A stretch of 64,000 nucleotides of DNA, taken from contig NZ_QZFU01000041.1 in NCBI RefSeq assembly GCF_003598715.1, positions 248,001 to 312,000 on the forward strand, written 5' to 3'. The position numbers and the translations under genes were made by a program. Positions 9,585 to 18,420 of this stretch are shown here, in pieces (position 1 is the first letter of the stretch; every line of letters starts with the position of its first letter). Source of the stretch: Nocardia panacis. GTDB taxonomy: Bacteria; Actinomycetota; Actinomycetes; Mycobacteriales; Mycobacteriaceae. The notes below the pieces were generated by a model. It was not told where the DNA came from, made no database searches, and saw only the letters and a program-made list of their open reading frames with translations.

Positions 9585-11540
9585 GTGACAACATCCGCGG
9601 ACCGGCGGGCCTCGGCCTTCCGGGGCTGGCTGCTGGAAGGCACCGCCGACGAACGCTATTCGCAGCATCCCGGCCCGATGCGCAAACCCGGCGACGCCGA
9701 ACACGAACACTCCTGGTGGAAGGTTATGTGCCTCACCGGAGTCGACTATTTCTCCACCCTCGGCTATCAGCCAGGTATCGCGGCGCTGGCCGCGGGAGTG
9801 CTCTCGCCGATGGCCACGCTGGTGCTGGTGGCACTGACCCTGTTCGGTGCGCTCCCGGTGTATCGCCGGGTGGCCAAGGAGAGTCCGCACGGCGGCGGCT
9901 CGCTGGCCATGTTCAGCCATGTGCTGCCCCGCTGGACCGGGAAATTCTTCATCCTGGTGCTGCTCGGTTTCGCGGCGACCGATTTCGTCATCACGATGAC
10001 GCTCTCGGCCGCCGACGGCGCGGCCCACATCGTGGAGAACCCGTATGTGCCCAAGGCGCTCGGACAGCACAGTGTGCTCATCACACTCGTTCTGCTCGCC
10101 CTTTTGGCGGCCATCTTCCTGAAGGGTTTCGCCGAGGCCATCGGGGTGGCGGTGACACTGGTCGGCAGCTATCTGGCGCTGAATCTGGTGGTCGCGGTGG
10201 TCGGGCTCTACCAGGTGTTCAAGGCCGGTGATCTGGTCGTCGACTGGTCGCACGCGCTCACCGCCGAACACGGCAATATCGCCGCGATGATCGGGGTCTC
10301 GCTGCTGGTTTTCCCGAAACTCGCGTTGGGCCTGTCCGGATTCGAGACCGGTGTGGCGGTGATGCCGCAGATCAAGAGCGCGCCGGGTGAGCCGGAGGAC
10401 AATCCGGTCACCAGGATCGCCGGTGCGCGCAAACTGCTCACCACCGCGGCGATCATCATGAGCAGCTTCCTGGTCGTCACGAGTTTCATGACGGCGGTGC
10501 TCATTCCGGAAAAGGAGTTCAAACCGGGCGGTGCGGCGAACGGCCGAGCGCTGGCCTACCTCGCGCACCAGTATCTCGGCGACGTGTTCGGCACCGTCTA
10601 CGACATCAGCACCATCGCCATCCTGTGGTTCGCGGGTGCGTCGGCCATGGCGGGTCTGCTCAATCTGGTGCCGCGCTATCTCCCGCGTTACGGCATGGCT
10701 CCGGAGTGGGCGCGCGCGGTGCGCCCGCTGGTGCTGGTGTTCGCGCTCATTGCCTTCGGGATCACCTGGTACTTCGACGCGAATGTCGACGCGCAGGGCG
10801 GCGCCTACGCCACCGGCGTCCTGGTGCTCATCACCTCGGCGGCGGTCGCGGTGACACTGTCGGCCGCGCGAAAAGGCGAGCGGCACAAGGTGGTGGGCTT
10901 CGGCGCGGTCTCGGCCGTCTTCGTCTACACGACCATCGCGAATATCTTCGAGCGGCCCGAGGGCGTGCAGTTGGCCTCGCTGTTCATTCTGGCCATCATC
11001 GTGGTGTCGTTCCTGTCCCGCGCGCGCCGCTCGTTCGAATTGCGCGCGCTCGAGGTGAGTTTCGACGCGGCGGCCGCCGCCATGATCGATCAGGCCGCCG
11101 CCGAGGGCATGATCCGGATCGTCACCCACGACGTGGATCAGCGTCAGCCGCAGGAATATCGGGAGAAGGCGGCCGAACAGCGGCTCGAGAGTCACATTCC
11201 CGATGACGCACCGATCATGTTCCTGGAGGTGGTCGTCGGCGACGCCTCGGATTTCAGCACCGATCTGCGGGTCACCGGGATCGAGGTGGAGGGCTACCGC
11301 ATTCTGAGCGTGGAGGCCACCGCCATCCCCAACTCCATCGCCGCCATCCTGCTGGCCATCCGCGATCGCACCGGACTCGAACCGCACGTCTATTTCGAAT
11401 GGACCGAGGGCAATCCGCTGGTCAACCTGCTGAAATTCCTCTTCGTCGGCGAGGGTGAGGTCGCGCCGGTGACGCGGGAGATCATTCGCCGTGCGGTGCC
11501 GAATCCGGCCGATCGTCCGCACGTGCACGTCGATAGCTGA
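9585..11540 (+). CDS. APC-superfamily amino acid permease-like transporter
   Basis: A 651-residue integral membrane protein. About twelve hydrophobic segments fill residues 45-470, beginning with the conserved opening GVDYFSTLGYQPGIAALAA. A cytosolic C-terminal region of roughly 180 residues (RARRSFELRALEVSFD to the end) has no membrane segments. The architecture matches long APC-type permeases common in actinomycetes (also distantly KUP-like), which import amino acids or related cations. The start is the GTG at 9585. The substrate is not determinable. It stands alone, followed directly by a methyltransferase remnant. Confidence 0.85.
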   Translation: MTTSADRRASAFRGWLLEGTADERYSQHPGPMRKPGDAEHEHSWWKVMCLTGVDYFSTLGYQPGIAALAAGVLSPMATLVLVALTLFGALPVYRRVAKESPHGGGSLAMFSHVLPRWTGKFFILVLLGFAATDFVITMTLSAADGAAHIVENPYVPKALGQHSVLITLVLLALLAAIFLKGFAEAIGVAVTLVGSYLALNLVVAVVGLYQVFKAGDLVVDWSHALTAEHGNIAAMIGVSLLVFPKLALGLSGFETGVAVMPQIKSAPGEPEDNPVTRIAGARKLLTTAAIIMSSFLVVTSFMTAVLIPEKEFKPGGAANGRALAYLAHQYLGDVFGTVYDISTIAILWFAGASAMAGLLNLVPRYLPRYGMAPEWARAVRPLVLVFALIAFGITWYFDANVDAQGGAYATGVLVLITSAAVAVTLSAARKGERHKVVGFGAVSAVFVYTTIANIFERPEGVQLASLFILAIIVVSFLSRARRSFELRALEVSFDAAAAAMIDQAAAEGMIRIVTHDVDQRQPQEYREKAAEQRLESHIPDDAPIMFLEVVVGDASDFSTDLRVTGIEVEGYRILSVEATAIPNSIAAILLAIRDRTGLEPHVYFEWTEGNPLVNLLKFLFVGEGEVAPVTREIIRRAVPNPADRPHVHVDS

Positions 11541-11560
11541 CCGCGCGGTCGGGTCCGGCG

Positions 11561-11786
11561 ATTGTTGGCGGCATTACCCAGTTCCTGGATCTGGGCTCGG
11601 GAATTCCGACCGTCGCGCACCCCGACCCCGGTGGTGCTGCGCGCACGGGACGAAATCGCGGCATTCCTGGACGGATTCGAGCCGGTCGAGCCGGGGCTGA
11701 CGTATCTGTCGCAATGGCGGCCCGATCCGGGCGATATCGTCGAGATCCGGGATTTCGACGGCTGGGAGGGCATCGGCCGCATTTGA
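11561..11786 (+). pseudogene. Remnant of a PF04672-type SAM-dependent methyltransferase
   Basis: Two pieces of one family are fused in different frames. The first reads IVGGITQFLDLGSGIPTV, the family's SAM-binding motif I. The second, one frame over, reads PVVLRARDEIAAFLDGFE then VEPGLTYLSQWRPDPGD, the family's C-terminal signature, ending in a stop at 11786. The N-terminal third and the whole middle are missing and the junction shifts frame, so this is a deletion product. Assignment is from remembered family patterns (actinobacterial methyltransferases of about 270 residues). It begins 20 bases after the transporter stop. Confidence 0.8.
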
Positions 11787-11849
11787 TCGATCGTCCGCAT
11801 GATCGGAGACGAACCGACCATGCGGACCATCCGGGCATTGTGGAAACAC

Positions 11850-11887
11850 AAAAAATCGCGCCCCCTCGGGTGGTGGACACCCCGGGG
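11850..11887 (-). terminator. Terminator of lsr2
   Basis: On the minus strand the sequence just past the lsr2 stop forms a GC-rich hairpin (CCCC-GGGGTG paired with CACCC-GGGG around a short loop) followed by GCGCGATTTTTTG, a recognisable T-tract. Confidence 0.75.
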
Positions 11888-11905
11888 ACGCGTCGCGCGG
11901 ATTTG

Positions 11906-12250
11906 CTACTTCTGGGCGCTGTTGTAGGCGGCGACCACATCGGCGGAGATACGGCCGCGTGCGGAAACCTTGTGGCCGTTCTTGCGAGCCCATTCGCGGA
12001 TCGCCAGCGACTGGTCGCGATCGACGGTCGAGCGGAAATCCTTGCCCGCGCCACGGGTCTTGGTCTTCAGCCTGCCGGTGCGACGGGCGTTTTCCGCCCA
12101 CGGCTCGAGTGCGGCACGCAGCTTGCCCGCGTTCTTGGTCGACAGATCGATCTCGTAGGCCACGCCGTCGATGGAAAAATGAACGGTCTCGTCCGCCTTC
12201 GAAGTGCCATCGAAGTCGTCGACCATGGTGACGGTTACTTTCTTGGCCAT
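11906..12250 (-). CDS. lsr2: Lsr2 nucleoid-associated protein
   Basis: A 114-residue H-NS-like xenogeneic silencer that bridges AT-rich DNA. The N-terminal dimerisation domain starts MAKKVTVTMVDDFDG and includes ETVHFSIDGVAYEIDLS. The C-terminal DNA-binding domain is near-canonical: IREWARKNGHKVSARGRIS, with the RGR AT-hook-like motif, ending VVAAYNSAQK. Length matches mycobacterial Lsr2. It is divergent from the nitroreductase-fold gene and ends in a good terminator. It is relevant to the window because the horizontally acquired segment at 45-55 kb is the sort of DNA Lsr2 silences. Confidence 0.97.
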   Translation of the reverse strand: MAKKVTVTMVDDFDGTSKADETVHFSIDGVAYEIDLSTKNAGKLRAALEPWAENARRTGRLKTKTRGAGKDFRSTVDRDQSLAIREWARKNGHKVSARGRISADVVAAYNSAQK

Positions 12251-12409
12251 GCGGCAGTCCTTAGGGTAGGTGCGGGTATTTCCATTGGATGCTAATGCTC
12301 ATTCGCGACTCGACCAAATCCCCATTCACTCGAGTTCGCTATCGTCCGTTGTGGATTTTGCAATCGCGGCGATTCTTTCGTTGCCGCCCCGCGCTTCGCG
12401 GCGCGGCCA

Positions 12410-12415
12410 TACCCT
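12410..12415 (+). promoter_or_regulatory. -10 element of a likely leaderless promoter
   Basis: TACCCT lies 6 bases before the ATG at 12422, so transcription would begin at or next to the start codon. No Shine-Dalgarno is visible. Confidence 0.5.
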
Positions 12416-12421
12416 GGCACC

Positions 12422-13108
12422 ATGGGAACCCGCGAGCACAACCATCCCTTCGTATCCTATTGCCCGCCCCGTCCGGATGAGTCGACGGGTCTCGAACGCG
12501 GCGAACAGTTCCACGAATTCCTCGAAACCCGCCGCAGCGTCCGCTTCTTCGCAGGCGATCCGGTGCCGCGCCGGATGATCGAACTCGCCGTGGCCGCGGC
12601 GAATACCGCGCCGTCGGGCGCGCATCACCAGCCGTGGAAGTTCGTCGCCATTGCCGATCCGGAGGTCAAACATCGGATCAGAGTGGCGGCCGAACACGAG
12701 GAGCGCATCAACTACGAGGGCGGTCGGCTGCCGCAGGCGTGGCGAGAGGCGTTGGCCCCCTTGGAGACCACCTCGGACAAGTCCTACCTGGATGTGGTGC
12801 CCTGGATCGTGGTGGTCTTCGCGCAGAAGAGCGGTCTCGGCGCCGATGGCGCGCCGCGCAAGAACTACTACGTGAACGAGAGCGTCGGTATCGCGTGCGG
12901 AATGTTCATCGCCGCACTGCATTCCATGGGCCTGGCCACGCTGACCCACACACCCAATCCGATGGCCTTCCTCTCCGAGATCCTCGGCCGTCCCGGTTCG
13001 GAGCGCCCCTATATTCTCTTTCCGATCGGCTATCCTGCCGCCGACTGCGAGGTGCCCGCGCTCACCCGCAAGCCGCTGGCGCAGGCATTGGAGTTCTTCC
13101 CGCGGTGA
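12422..13108 (+). CDS. Iodotyrosine deiodinase-like flavoprotein (nitroreductase superfamily)
   Basis: A 228-residue FMN protein. The core is nitroreductase-like (RRSVRFF, then NTAPSGAHHQPWKFV for FMN binding). The active-site lid aligns by eye with animal iodotyrosine deiodinase (IYD): Glu94 and Tyr98 in EERINY and Lys120 in TSDKSYL correspond to the three residues that hold the substrate zwitterion in human IYD (E157, Y161, K182), with one residue inserted before the lysine. The C-terminal part (VGIACGMFIAALHSMGLATL, ILGRPGSERP, GYPAADCEVPALTRKPL) also follows IYD closely. It may therefore reductively dehalogenate halotyrosines or related halophenols. A plain nitroreductase remains possible. 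Leaderless start proposed at the ATG. Confidence 0.85.
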   Translation: MGTREHNHPFVSYCPPRPDESTGLERGEQFHEFLETRRSVRFFAGDPVPRRMIELAVAAANTAPSGAHHQPWKFVAIADPEVKHRIRVAAEHEERINYEGGRLPQAWREALAPLETTSDKSYLDVVPWIVVVFAQKSGLGADGAPRKNYYVNESVGIACGMFIAALHSMGLATLTHTPNPMAFLSEILGRPGSERPYILFPIGYPAADCEVPALTRKPLAQALEFFPR

Positions 13109-13310
13109 GTGTGTCATCGGGTCCGGCGTTTCCGCGTGCGTACTCTGGCCCGGCGCGGTGGCCTGGCTCTACAATCTCCCACGTCGGATGCTTGTCGTTT
13201 CCCCGTGCGGGCCGAAGTGCCGGATCGGGGTGCGCCCTCCGGCGCGAGAGAGGCTCGGCGTGTCGAATCATGCCGCGACAGCGAAGTATTGGTTTCCGTG
13301 AGGGGGAACA

Positions 13311-13634
13311 GTGGACACGCTGAAGCTCGACCCGGCGGCAATGGCCGCCTACACCAGGATCGCGGACGCGGTGTCGGCGCAGTTGACCTCGGCGGCCGAG
13401 GTCGCGGGCGGCGCGGTCGCGCCCGAGCGGCTCGCCGTCGATCTGGGGCTCGTCGGCGCGCAGTTCGCGCAGCGGTTCACCGCCGCGGTCACCGAACATC
13501 AGCAGGCGCTGTCCACCGCGGGCCGCCTCGTCGGCGCCTACGGTGACGTGCTGCGCGGCCACACCACCGAAATGGGCGATTCCGATTCCGAGACCGCCGC
13601 CGCGCTCGCCCGGACGAAAGAGACACTGGCATGA
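13311..13634 (+). CDS. EspC-like type VII secretion-associated protein
   Basis: A 107-residue helical protein of the ESX-1 EspC/T7SS target family. Its helix-turn-helix hairpin shape (LDPAAMAAYTRIADAVSAQ ... FTAAVTEHQQALSTAGRLVG) and length match WXG100-like secreted partners, without a strict WxG motif. It starts a three-gene operon; its stop overlaps the next start by 4 bases (ATGA at 13631-13634). No signal peptide. Export by an ESX machine encoded elsewhere is inferred from family and neighbours. Confidence 0.8.
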   Translation: MDTLKLDPAAMAAYTRIADAVSAQLTSAAEVAGGAVAPERLAVDLGLVGAQFAQRFTAAVTEHQQALSTAGRLVGAYGDVLRGHTTEMGDSDSETAAALARTKETLA

Positions 13635-14950
13635 GGAGATTGGCCACCCTGCGGCGCAGGCCCGCGACCGCGCCCGCCCGCGACTCACGCACCCAGCCCA
13701 CCGAATCCGGCGGCGATCCCGCCATCGTGGCCGCGCTGATCCAGCCGATGCTGCGCCTGCGCGCCTCGCTGGGCAGCGGTGCGTCCGCACCCGACGAGGG
13801 CATCACCAGGGCGCTGTCCACCGCGTCGGCCCGCGCCGCCGATGCCGAGGCCCCGCATCGCGCGGGTCTGCACGCGCTCGAATCCACCTGGGAGTCCAAG
13901 GCGGCCGACGCGGCGGTGCCCGCGCTGCGCACCACCCAGACCCAACTCGGTGATATCTCCGATCGCGGCCCGGCCTACCTGTCGGTGCTGTCCGACGCGC
14001 AGGGCACCACTTCGCGCGCCGCGCAAAAGGTGGACCAGATCATCGCCGATTTCCGGCGCGATGCCAAACAGATCCTCGGCAATGCCAGTTCCTCCCCGGA
14101 GACGGACGCGGTGATCGCGCGGGCCACCCAGGCCCTGCGCGACGCGGTGAGCACGGTGCAGACCGCACGCACCGAGATGGACAGCCACACCCAGCGTTTG
14201 GACGCCATGGGTCCGCTCACCGTCACGCAGCCCGCAGGGGTCGCGGGCGGCTACAGCACCCAGTACGTGCCGGGCGCCACTCCCGGTGTGGCCACCGTGC
14301 CCGGTGTCGCGGGTGCGGCGCAGGTCGATCCGGTGCAGGCGGCCCAGCTCCAGGTGCAGCAGCAGCTCATCTCGGCGGGCGTGCAGGTGGGCACCGCCGC
14401 CATCGATGCCGGGGTGAATATCGGCACCCACCTCATCGACAAGATCGTCGAAATCGGCACGCACGCCATGGATACCGTCGCCACCTCCGCCGACAAGGTG
14501 ATGGACAAGGCGATCCCGGAACTCATCCATCCCGGATCCACCCAGCAGAACGGCGCGGGCGGCCAGGGTTCCGGAAATTCCGCCAAACTCTTCGATTTCG
14601 GTGGCGGCACCGGCGGCGGCACGAGCTCGCCCTCGGCCAATTCGCCGTCCGGTCCGCCCTTCACCGGCGCGCGACCCGAATCCAAACCCGCCGCGCCCGA
14701 GGCTCCTTTCCAAGGCGCCCCGCCGCCTCCGGTCATCAAGCCGGAGCCCGCGCCCGCCCCGCGCTCCGGTGGCGCCGAGACCAGAGCCGAACCCGCCCCG
14801 AACAATGGCATGCTGGTGCCCCCGGCCGCGTCCGGCGGCGGCGATTCCGAGCACAAGCCGCGCGACGGGCAGCTCGGCGTGACGACGCCCGCCGCGCACG
14901 AGACGGTGCCGGTCGCCGTCATCGGCGACTTCGGTGACGATGCCCTCTGA
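13631..14950 (+). CDS. Putative type VII secretion substrate, helical with Pro-rich tail
   Basis: A 439-residue protein, second in the EspC-like operon. Residues about 20-195 are Ala-rich and helical, like the N-terminal halves of Esp/PPE-type partners. Residues about 220-290 contain Gly/Val/Gln-rich amphipathic stretches (VQAAQLQVQQQLISAGVQVG, GVNIGTHLIDKIVEIGTHAM). The last 130 residues are Gly/Pro/Ser-rich and disordered. There is no signal peptide or membrane anchor. Position and composition suggest it folds with, or is co-secreted with, the EspC-like protein. I do not recognise a named domain with certainty. Confidence 0.65.
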   Translation: MRRLATLRRRPATAPARDSRTQPTESGGDPAIVAALIQPMLRLRASLGSGASAPDEGITRALSTASARAADAEAPHRAGLHALESTWESKAADAAVPALRTTQTQLGDISDRGPAYLSVLSDAQGTTSRAAQKVDQIIADFRRDAKQILGNASSSPETDAVIARATQALRDAVSTVQTARTEMDSHTQRLDAMGPLTVTQPAGVAGGYSTQYVPGATPGVATVPGVAGAAQVDPVQAAQLQVQQQLISAGVQVGTAAIDAGVNIGTHLIDKIVEIGTHAMDTVATSADKVMDKAIPELIHPGSTQQNGAGGQGSGNSAKLFDFGGGTGGGTSSPSANSPSGPPFTGARPESKPAAPEAPFQGAPPPPVIKPEPAPAPRSGGAETRAEPAPNNGMLVPPAASGGGDSEHKPRDGQLGVTTPAAHETVPVAVIGDFGDDAL

Positions 14951-15899
14951 TTCTCAGTCGCCGGATCCCCAGCGCGCCAACCCCTTCGATTCCGGCCTGC
15001 CCATGCTGCGGCTGCCCGCCAAGCAGCCGCAGAAGCGCAAGCGGCGCGGTATAGGTCGGCGCGCGCCGCACGTGCCGCACACCGCAGCGGATCCGGGCGT
15101 GCCCAGTCCGGTCGGCAGTCAGGAGGAGTGGCAGCGCTGGCTGGATTACGCGCCGCAGCGGCCCGCGCCCAAACCGGAGCCGGAGAAGGTCCGCTACCGC
15201 GAGCCGCGACCGGAGGCACCGGCCCGCGAGGAGAAGCGGGATCTGGTGCCCGCCATCATCGATCGCACCGGCGGCAATCGCGGACTCGGGCTGCGCCGCG
15301 CCCGCCGACCCGAGGTGCAGGCCAGCGGCGCCAATCGGTTGCTGCCCGTGCTCATCGTTCTCGGCGTGACGGTGCTGGTGGTTTCGGTTGTGCTGCTGGC
15401 CTTCCGGGCCTCCGGGAAGACGAAGCATCCGCTCGCGCCCCCGCCGCCCGCCGCGTCCGGTGCGGCGCCTTCCAGCGCGCCCACCACGACGACCGAACCG
15501 GTGACGGCCGTCGCCACCCCCGGTTGTGTCCAGTCGCGTTCCACAGACGTTGTTTCCGGCACCGATCCGGGGGGCACCACCGATGGTCCCTCGGCCATCC
15601 TCGCCTTCGAGCGCGCCTATTACGTGCAGCGCTCGGGTTATGCCGCGCGCGCCGTGGTGGCTCCCGATTCGGCGATCCCCGCCGCCGACCAGATTCAGCG
15701 CGGAATCAATCAGCTCGCCAACGGAACCCGCTACTGCGTGCGCATCACCCGCGCACCCAATGGGCCGCCGGAGGAGACGCGCTGGGAGGTGCAGTTAACC
15801 CAGCAGGAGCCGGGCGGCGATCCGCAGACCTTCACCCAGTACATCACCACCCGCACCTCCTCGACCCGGACCCTGCTCACCGGCATCGCGGCAGGCTGA
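14934..15899 (+). CDS. Single-pass membrane protein of the type VII-associated operon (DUF8176-like)
   Basis: A 321-residue protein that begins inside the 3' end of the previous gene (17-bp overlap; GTG at 14934 or ATG at 14940). A basic, Pro-rich cytosolic region (1-135) is followed by one transmembrane helix (RLLPVLIVLGVTVLVVSVVL, about 140-160), a Pro/Thr linker, and an external domain with AILAFERAYYVQRSGYAARA and RYCVRITRAP. That domain matches my memory of the Nocardia DUF8176 family and has two cysteines (CVQSRS and YCVR) that could form a disulfide. It probably anchors or chaperones the two upstream products at the cell surface; this role is inferred from the operon only. Confidence 0.7.
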   Translation: MTMPSDSQSPDPQRANPFDSGLPMLRLPAKQPQKRKRRGIGRRAPHVPHTAADPGVPSPVGSQEEWQRWLDYAPQRPAPKPEPEKVRYREPRPEAPAREEKRDLVPAIIDRTGGNRGLGLRRARRPEVQASGANRLLPVLIVLGVTVLVVSVVLLAFRASGKTKHPLAPPPPAASGAAPSSAPTTTTEPVTAVATPGCVQSRSTDVVSGTDPGGTTDGPSAILAFERAYYVQRSGYAARAVVAPDSAIPAADQIQRGINQLANGTRYCVRITRAPNGPPEETRWEVQLTQQEPGGDPQTFTQYITTRTSSTRTLLTGIAAG

Positions 15900-15904
15900 A
15901 GGCT

Positions 15905-17305
15905 TCAGCGCCGAATGTGTTCGGTCTGTGCCTCGGCGAGATTGCCGGGCGGGCGCGGTGGCGGCGGCGCGGTGCTGCGGGCATCGTGCGAGATGCGGAT
16001 CAGCAGCGCCACGATGATGTAGTTGGCCAGCAGCGAGGAGCCGCCGTAGGACATGAACGGCGTGGTCAACCCCGTCAGCGGAATGAGTTTGGTGACGCCA
16101 CCGACCACCACGAACAGTTGCCAGGCCAGGGTGAAGGCCAGGCCGCCGCCCAGCAGTTTGCCGAAGGCGTCGCGAGTGCTGAGCGCTGCCGAGAAGCCGC
16201 GCACCGTGAGCACCAGGAAAAGCGCGATGATCGCCGTCAACCCGATCAGGCCCATCTCCTCGCCGATGGTGGAGATGATGAAATCCGTCTTGGCGAACGG
16301 CACGTTCTGCGGATGCCCCGCACCGATTCCGGTGCCCGGCATCCCGCCGGTGGCCAGGCCGAACAACGCCTGCGCGATCTGATAGCCGGTGGTGTCGTAG
16401 CTGGCGAACGGGTCCTGCCACACCTGCACCCGCACCCGCACATGCCCGTACAGGTTGTAGGCGATCACCGCGCCGACCGCGAACATACCGACCCCGATGA
16501 TCAGCCACGACCCGCGCCCGGTCCCGATATAGAGCATGGCCAGCACGGTGCCGAAGATGAGCAGCGAGAAGCCCAGATTCTTCTCGTAGACCAGCACCAG
16601 CACCGCGACGAAGGTGACCACCAGCAGCGGGCCGAGGTCGCGCAGTCGCGGCACCGTCATCCACAGCACCCGCTTGCCCGCCGTCGTGAACAGCTCCCGA
16701 TTGGCGACGAGGAAGGAGGCGACGAAGATCAGCAGCAGCACCTTGGCGAATTCACCGGGCTGAATCGAGAACCCGCTCAGCCGAATCCAACTCTTGCCGC
16801 CATTGACCTCGCTGATACTCGACGGCAGCACGGCAGGAAGCAGCAGCAGGACCACCCCGGCCAGTCCGCAGGTGTAGCCGTAGCGGGCGGGCACGGCATG
16901 ATCGCGAATCAGGATCAGCACCGTCGCGAACAGGCCCACGCCGATCCCGGTCCAGATCAACTGGTGCGCGGCATCCGAGGCGGGCTCCCCGAGCAGCGCG
17001 TCCGCGCGATCGAGCCGCTCGATGAGCACCAGACCGAGCCCATTGAGCGCCACCGCGCACGGCAGCAGCACCGGATCGGCGCGGGGCGCCCAGACCCGGA
17101 CCGCCAGGTGGGCCAGCAGCGCGATCACCGCGAAGACCCCGAGCGAGGAGGCCAGCGGACCCGCGCCGATACTCGCCGTCAACGCCAAACCGGCGAAGGC
17201 CGTGATCCCCACCGCGGCCAGACAGAGCAGCAGTTCGGCCCGGCGCGGCCTGGGCATACCGGATCTGTCGGGTACGCGTCCACGAAAGATGCTCTCCGGC
17301 CGCAT
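15905..17305 (-). CDS. SEDS-family peptidoglycan glycosyltransferase (FtsW/RodA type)
   Basis: A 466-residue polytopic membrane protein that polymerises lipid II with a class B PBP. Family hallmarks are present: NGGKSWIRLSGFSIQPGEFA, the long loop with DTTGYQIAQALFGLATGGMP, FAKTDFIISTIGEEMGLIG, and the C-terminal LTTPFMSYGGSSLLANY. About ten membrane segments. Start may be Met1 (17305) or Met17 (17257, MPRPRRAELL); the second gives a more typical N-terminus. No PBP, PknA/B or ftsZ-cluster gene is adjacent, so it is probably an additional SEDS paralog and not the cluster rodA. It ends 5 bases from the convergent operon's last stop. Confidence 0.92.
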   Translation of the reverse strand: MRPESIFRGRVPDRSGMPRPRRAELLLCLAAVGITAFAGLALTASIGAGPLASSLGVFAVIALLAHLAVRVWAPRADPVLLPCAVALNGLGLVLIERLDRADALLGEPASDAAHQLIWTGIGVGLFATVLILIRDHAVPARYGYTCGLAGVVLLLLPAVLPSSISEVNGGKSWIRLSGFSIQPGEFAKVLLLIFVASFLVANRELFTTAGKRVLWMTVPRLRDLGPLLVVTFVAVLVLVYEKNLGFSLLIFGTVLAMLYIGTGRGSWLIIGVGMFAVGAVIAYNLYGHVRVRVQVWQDPFASYDTTGYQIAQALFGLATGGMPGTGIGAGHPQNVPFAKTDFIISTIGEEMGLIGLTAIIALFLVLTVRGFSAALSTRDAFGKLLGGGLAFTLAWQLFVVVGGVTKLIPLTGLTTPFMSYGGSSLLANYIIVALLIRISHDARSTAPPPPRPPGNLAEAQTEHIRR

Positions 17306-17436
17306 CGTTCACGAGCCTGCCGGGGACTGGTGTGGCCGCGGACACGGCCCTGCGCCGAATATCACCCGTCGACCCTAGCGTGCGAGCATCCGGGCGGCGG
17401 GCGGTCCCGACATTCCGGCGGCGCATACTGGCTCGC

Positions 17437-18420
17437 GTGAGTTGGATCGATACGCCATTGACCGTGGGCGCGGCGCTGGGTTCCTGGCGCTGGGATACCT
17501 CGACCGTGCTGGTCACGGCCGCGCTCGGCGCGGGCTACCTGACCGCGTGGTCGGCGGCCCGCAGGCGCGGCACGGCGGTGCCGACCGGTCGGGTCGTCAC
17601 CTTCCTCGCGGCAGGGCTCGGCGTGTGGCTGCTCACCGGGATCAGCGTCATCGGGGTGTATTCGAACACGCTGTTCTGGATGCGGGCGCTCCAGATGCTG
17701 CTGCTGCTCTATGTCGTCCCATTCGGACTGGCCTCCGGAAAACCGGTGACGGTGCTGCGCGACGCGCTCGGACCGGCCGGTCGGTCCCGGCTGGATCGGA
17801 TACTCGGCAGCGGATTCGCCCGTGCGCTCACCTTTCCCGCCGTCGGCTCGCTGCTCATTCTCGTGACACCGTGGCTGCTGTACCTCTCGCCGTGGCTGCC
17901 CGCGCTGCTGCGCGCGGGCTGGGTGGACATCGTGTCCCGATTGCTCATGGTGGTCATCGGCTTCATCTACTTCTACGCGCGTTTGCAGGCCGATCCGGTG
18001 CCGCGCCGCTACACCCAGTCGATCTCGCTGCTGATCACGGTGTTCGAATCACTGGCCGACGGTGTGCTCGGACTGGTGCTGTGGCTGGGGCCGCTGCTGG
18101 CTTCGGACTACTACGAGCAGGTCGGACGCACCTGGGGGCCGGATCCGCGAATGGATCAGATCATCGGCGCGGGTGTCATCTGGCTGCTCGGCGATGTGCT
18201 CGGGTTGCCCTTCCTGCTGGTGCTCATGCGTTCGTTCGCCGCCGACGAGCGACGCAAGGCGCGCACGGTGGACGCGGAACTGGATGCGGCCGAGGCCGAG
18301 TCGCGACGCGCCGCCCCGACGACGCGGACCGCCCCGGCCGTCGAGGAGTCGGGGCACTGCGCGACCTCCGGACTCTGGTGGGAGAACGATCCGCAACTGC
18401 GGGACCGCTTCCGGCGCTAG
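17437..18420 (+). CDS. CtaG-family cytochrome c oxidase assembly/copper-type membrane protein
   Basis: A 327-residue protein with seven or so membrane helices, matching PF09678 (caa3-type oxidase assembly factor CtaG). Typical pieces are LTGISVIGVYSNTLFWMRA, LQMLLLLYVVPFGLASGKPV, and IGFIYFYARLQADPVPRRY. The GTG at 17437 is preferred over upstream starts because CATACT lies 7 bases before it, as in leaderless actinomycete promoters, and because the upstream extension is basic and unlike the family. Role in copper delivery to oxidase is known for the family, not shown here. The C-terminal tail is hydrophilic. Confidence 0.85.
   Translation: MSWIDTPLTVGAALGSWRWDTSTVLVTAALGAGYLTAWSAARRRGTAVPTGRVVTFLAAGLGVWLLTGISVIGVYSNTLFWMRALQMLLLLYVVPFGLASGKPVTVLRDALGPAGRSRLDRILGSGFARALTFPAVGSLLILVTPWLLYLSPWLPALLRAGWVDIVSRLLMVVIGFIYFYARLQADPVPRRYTQSISLLITVFESLADGVLGLVLWLGPLLASDYYEQVGRTWGPDPRMDQIIGAGVIWLLGDVLGLPFLLVLMRSFAADERRKARTVDAELDAAEAESRRAAPTTRTAPAVEESGHCATSGLWWENDPQLRDRFRR

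Noticed and set aside
9510..11528. A 672-codon minus-strand open frame antisense to the transporter
   Set aside because: His/Arg/Gly-rich translation without domains, fully opposite a gene with clear transmembrane pattern; a GC-skew shadow.
15128..17440. A 770-codon plus-strand open frame across the T7SS operon end and SEDS gene
   Set aside because: It runs through two unrelated genes in other frames and its translation has no recognisable protein features.
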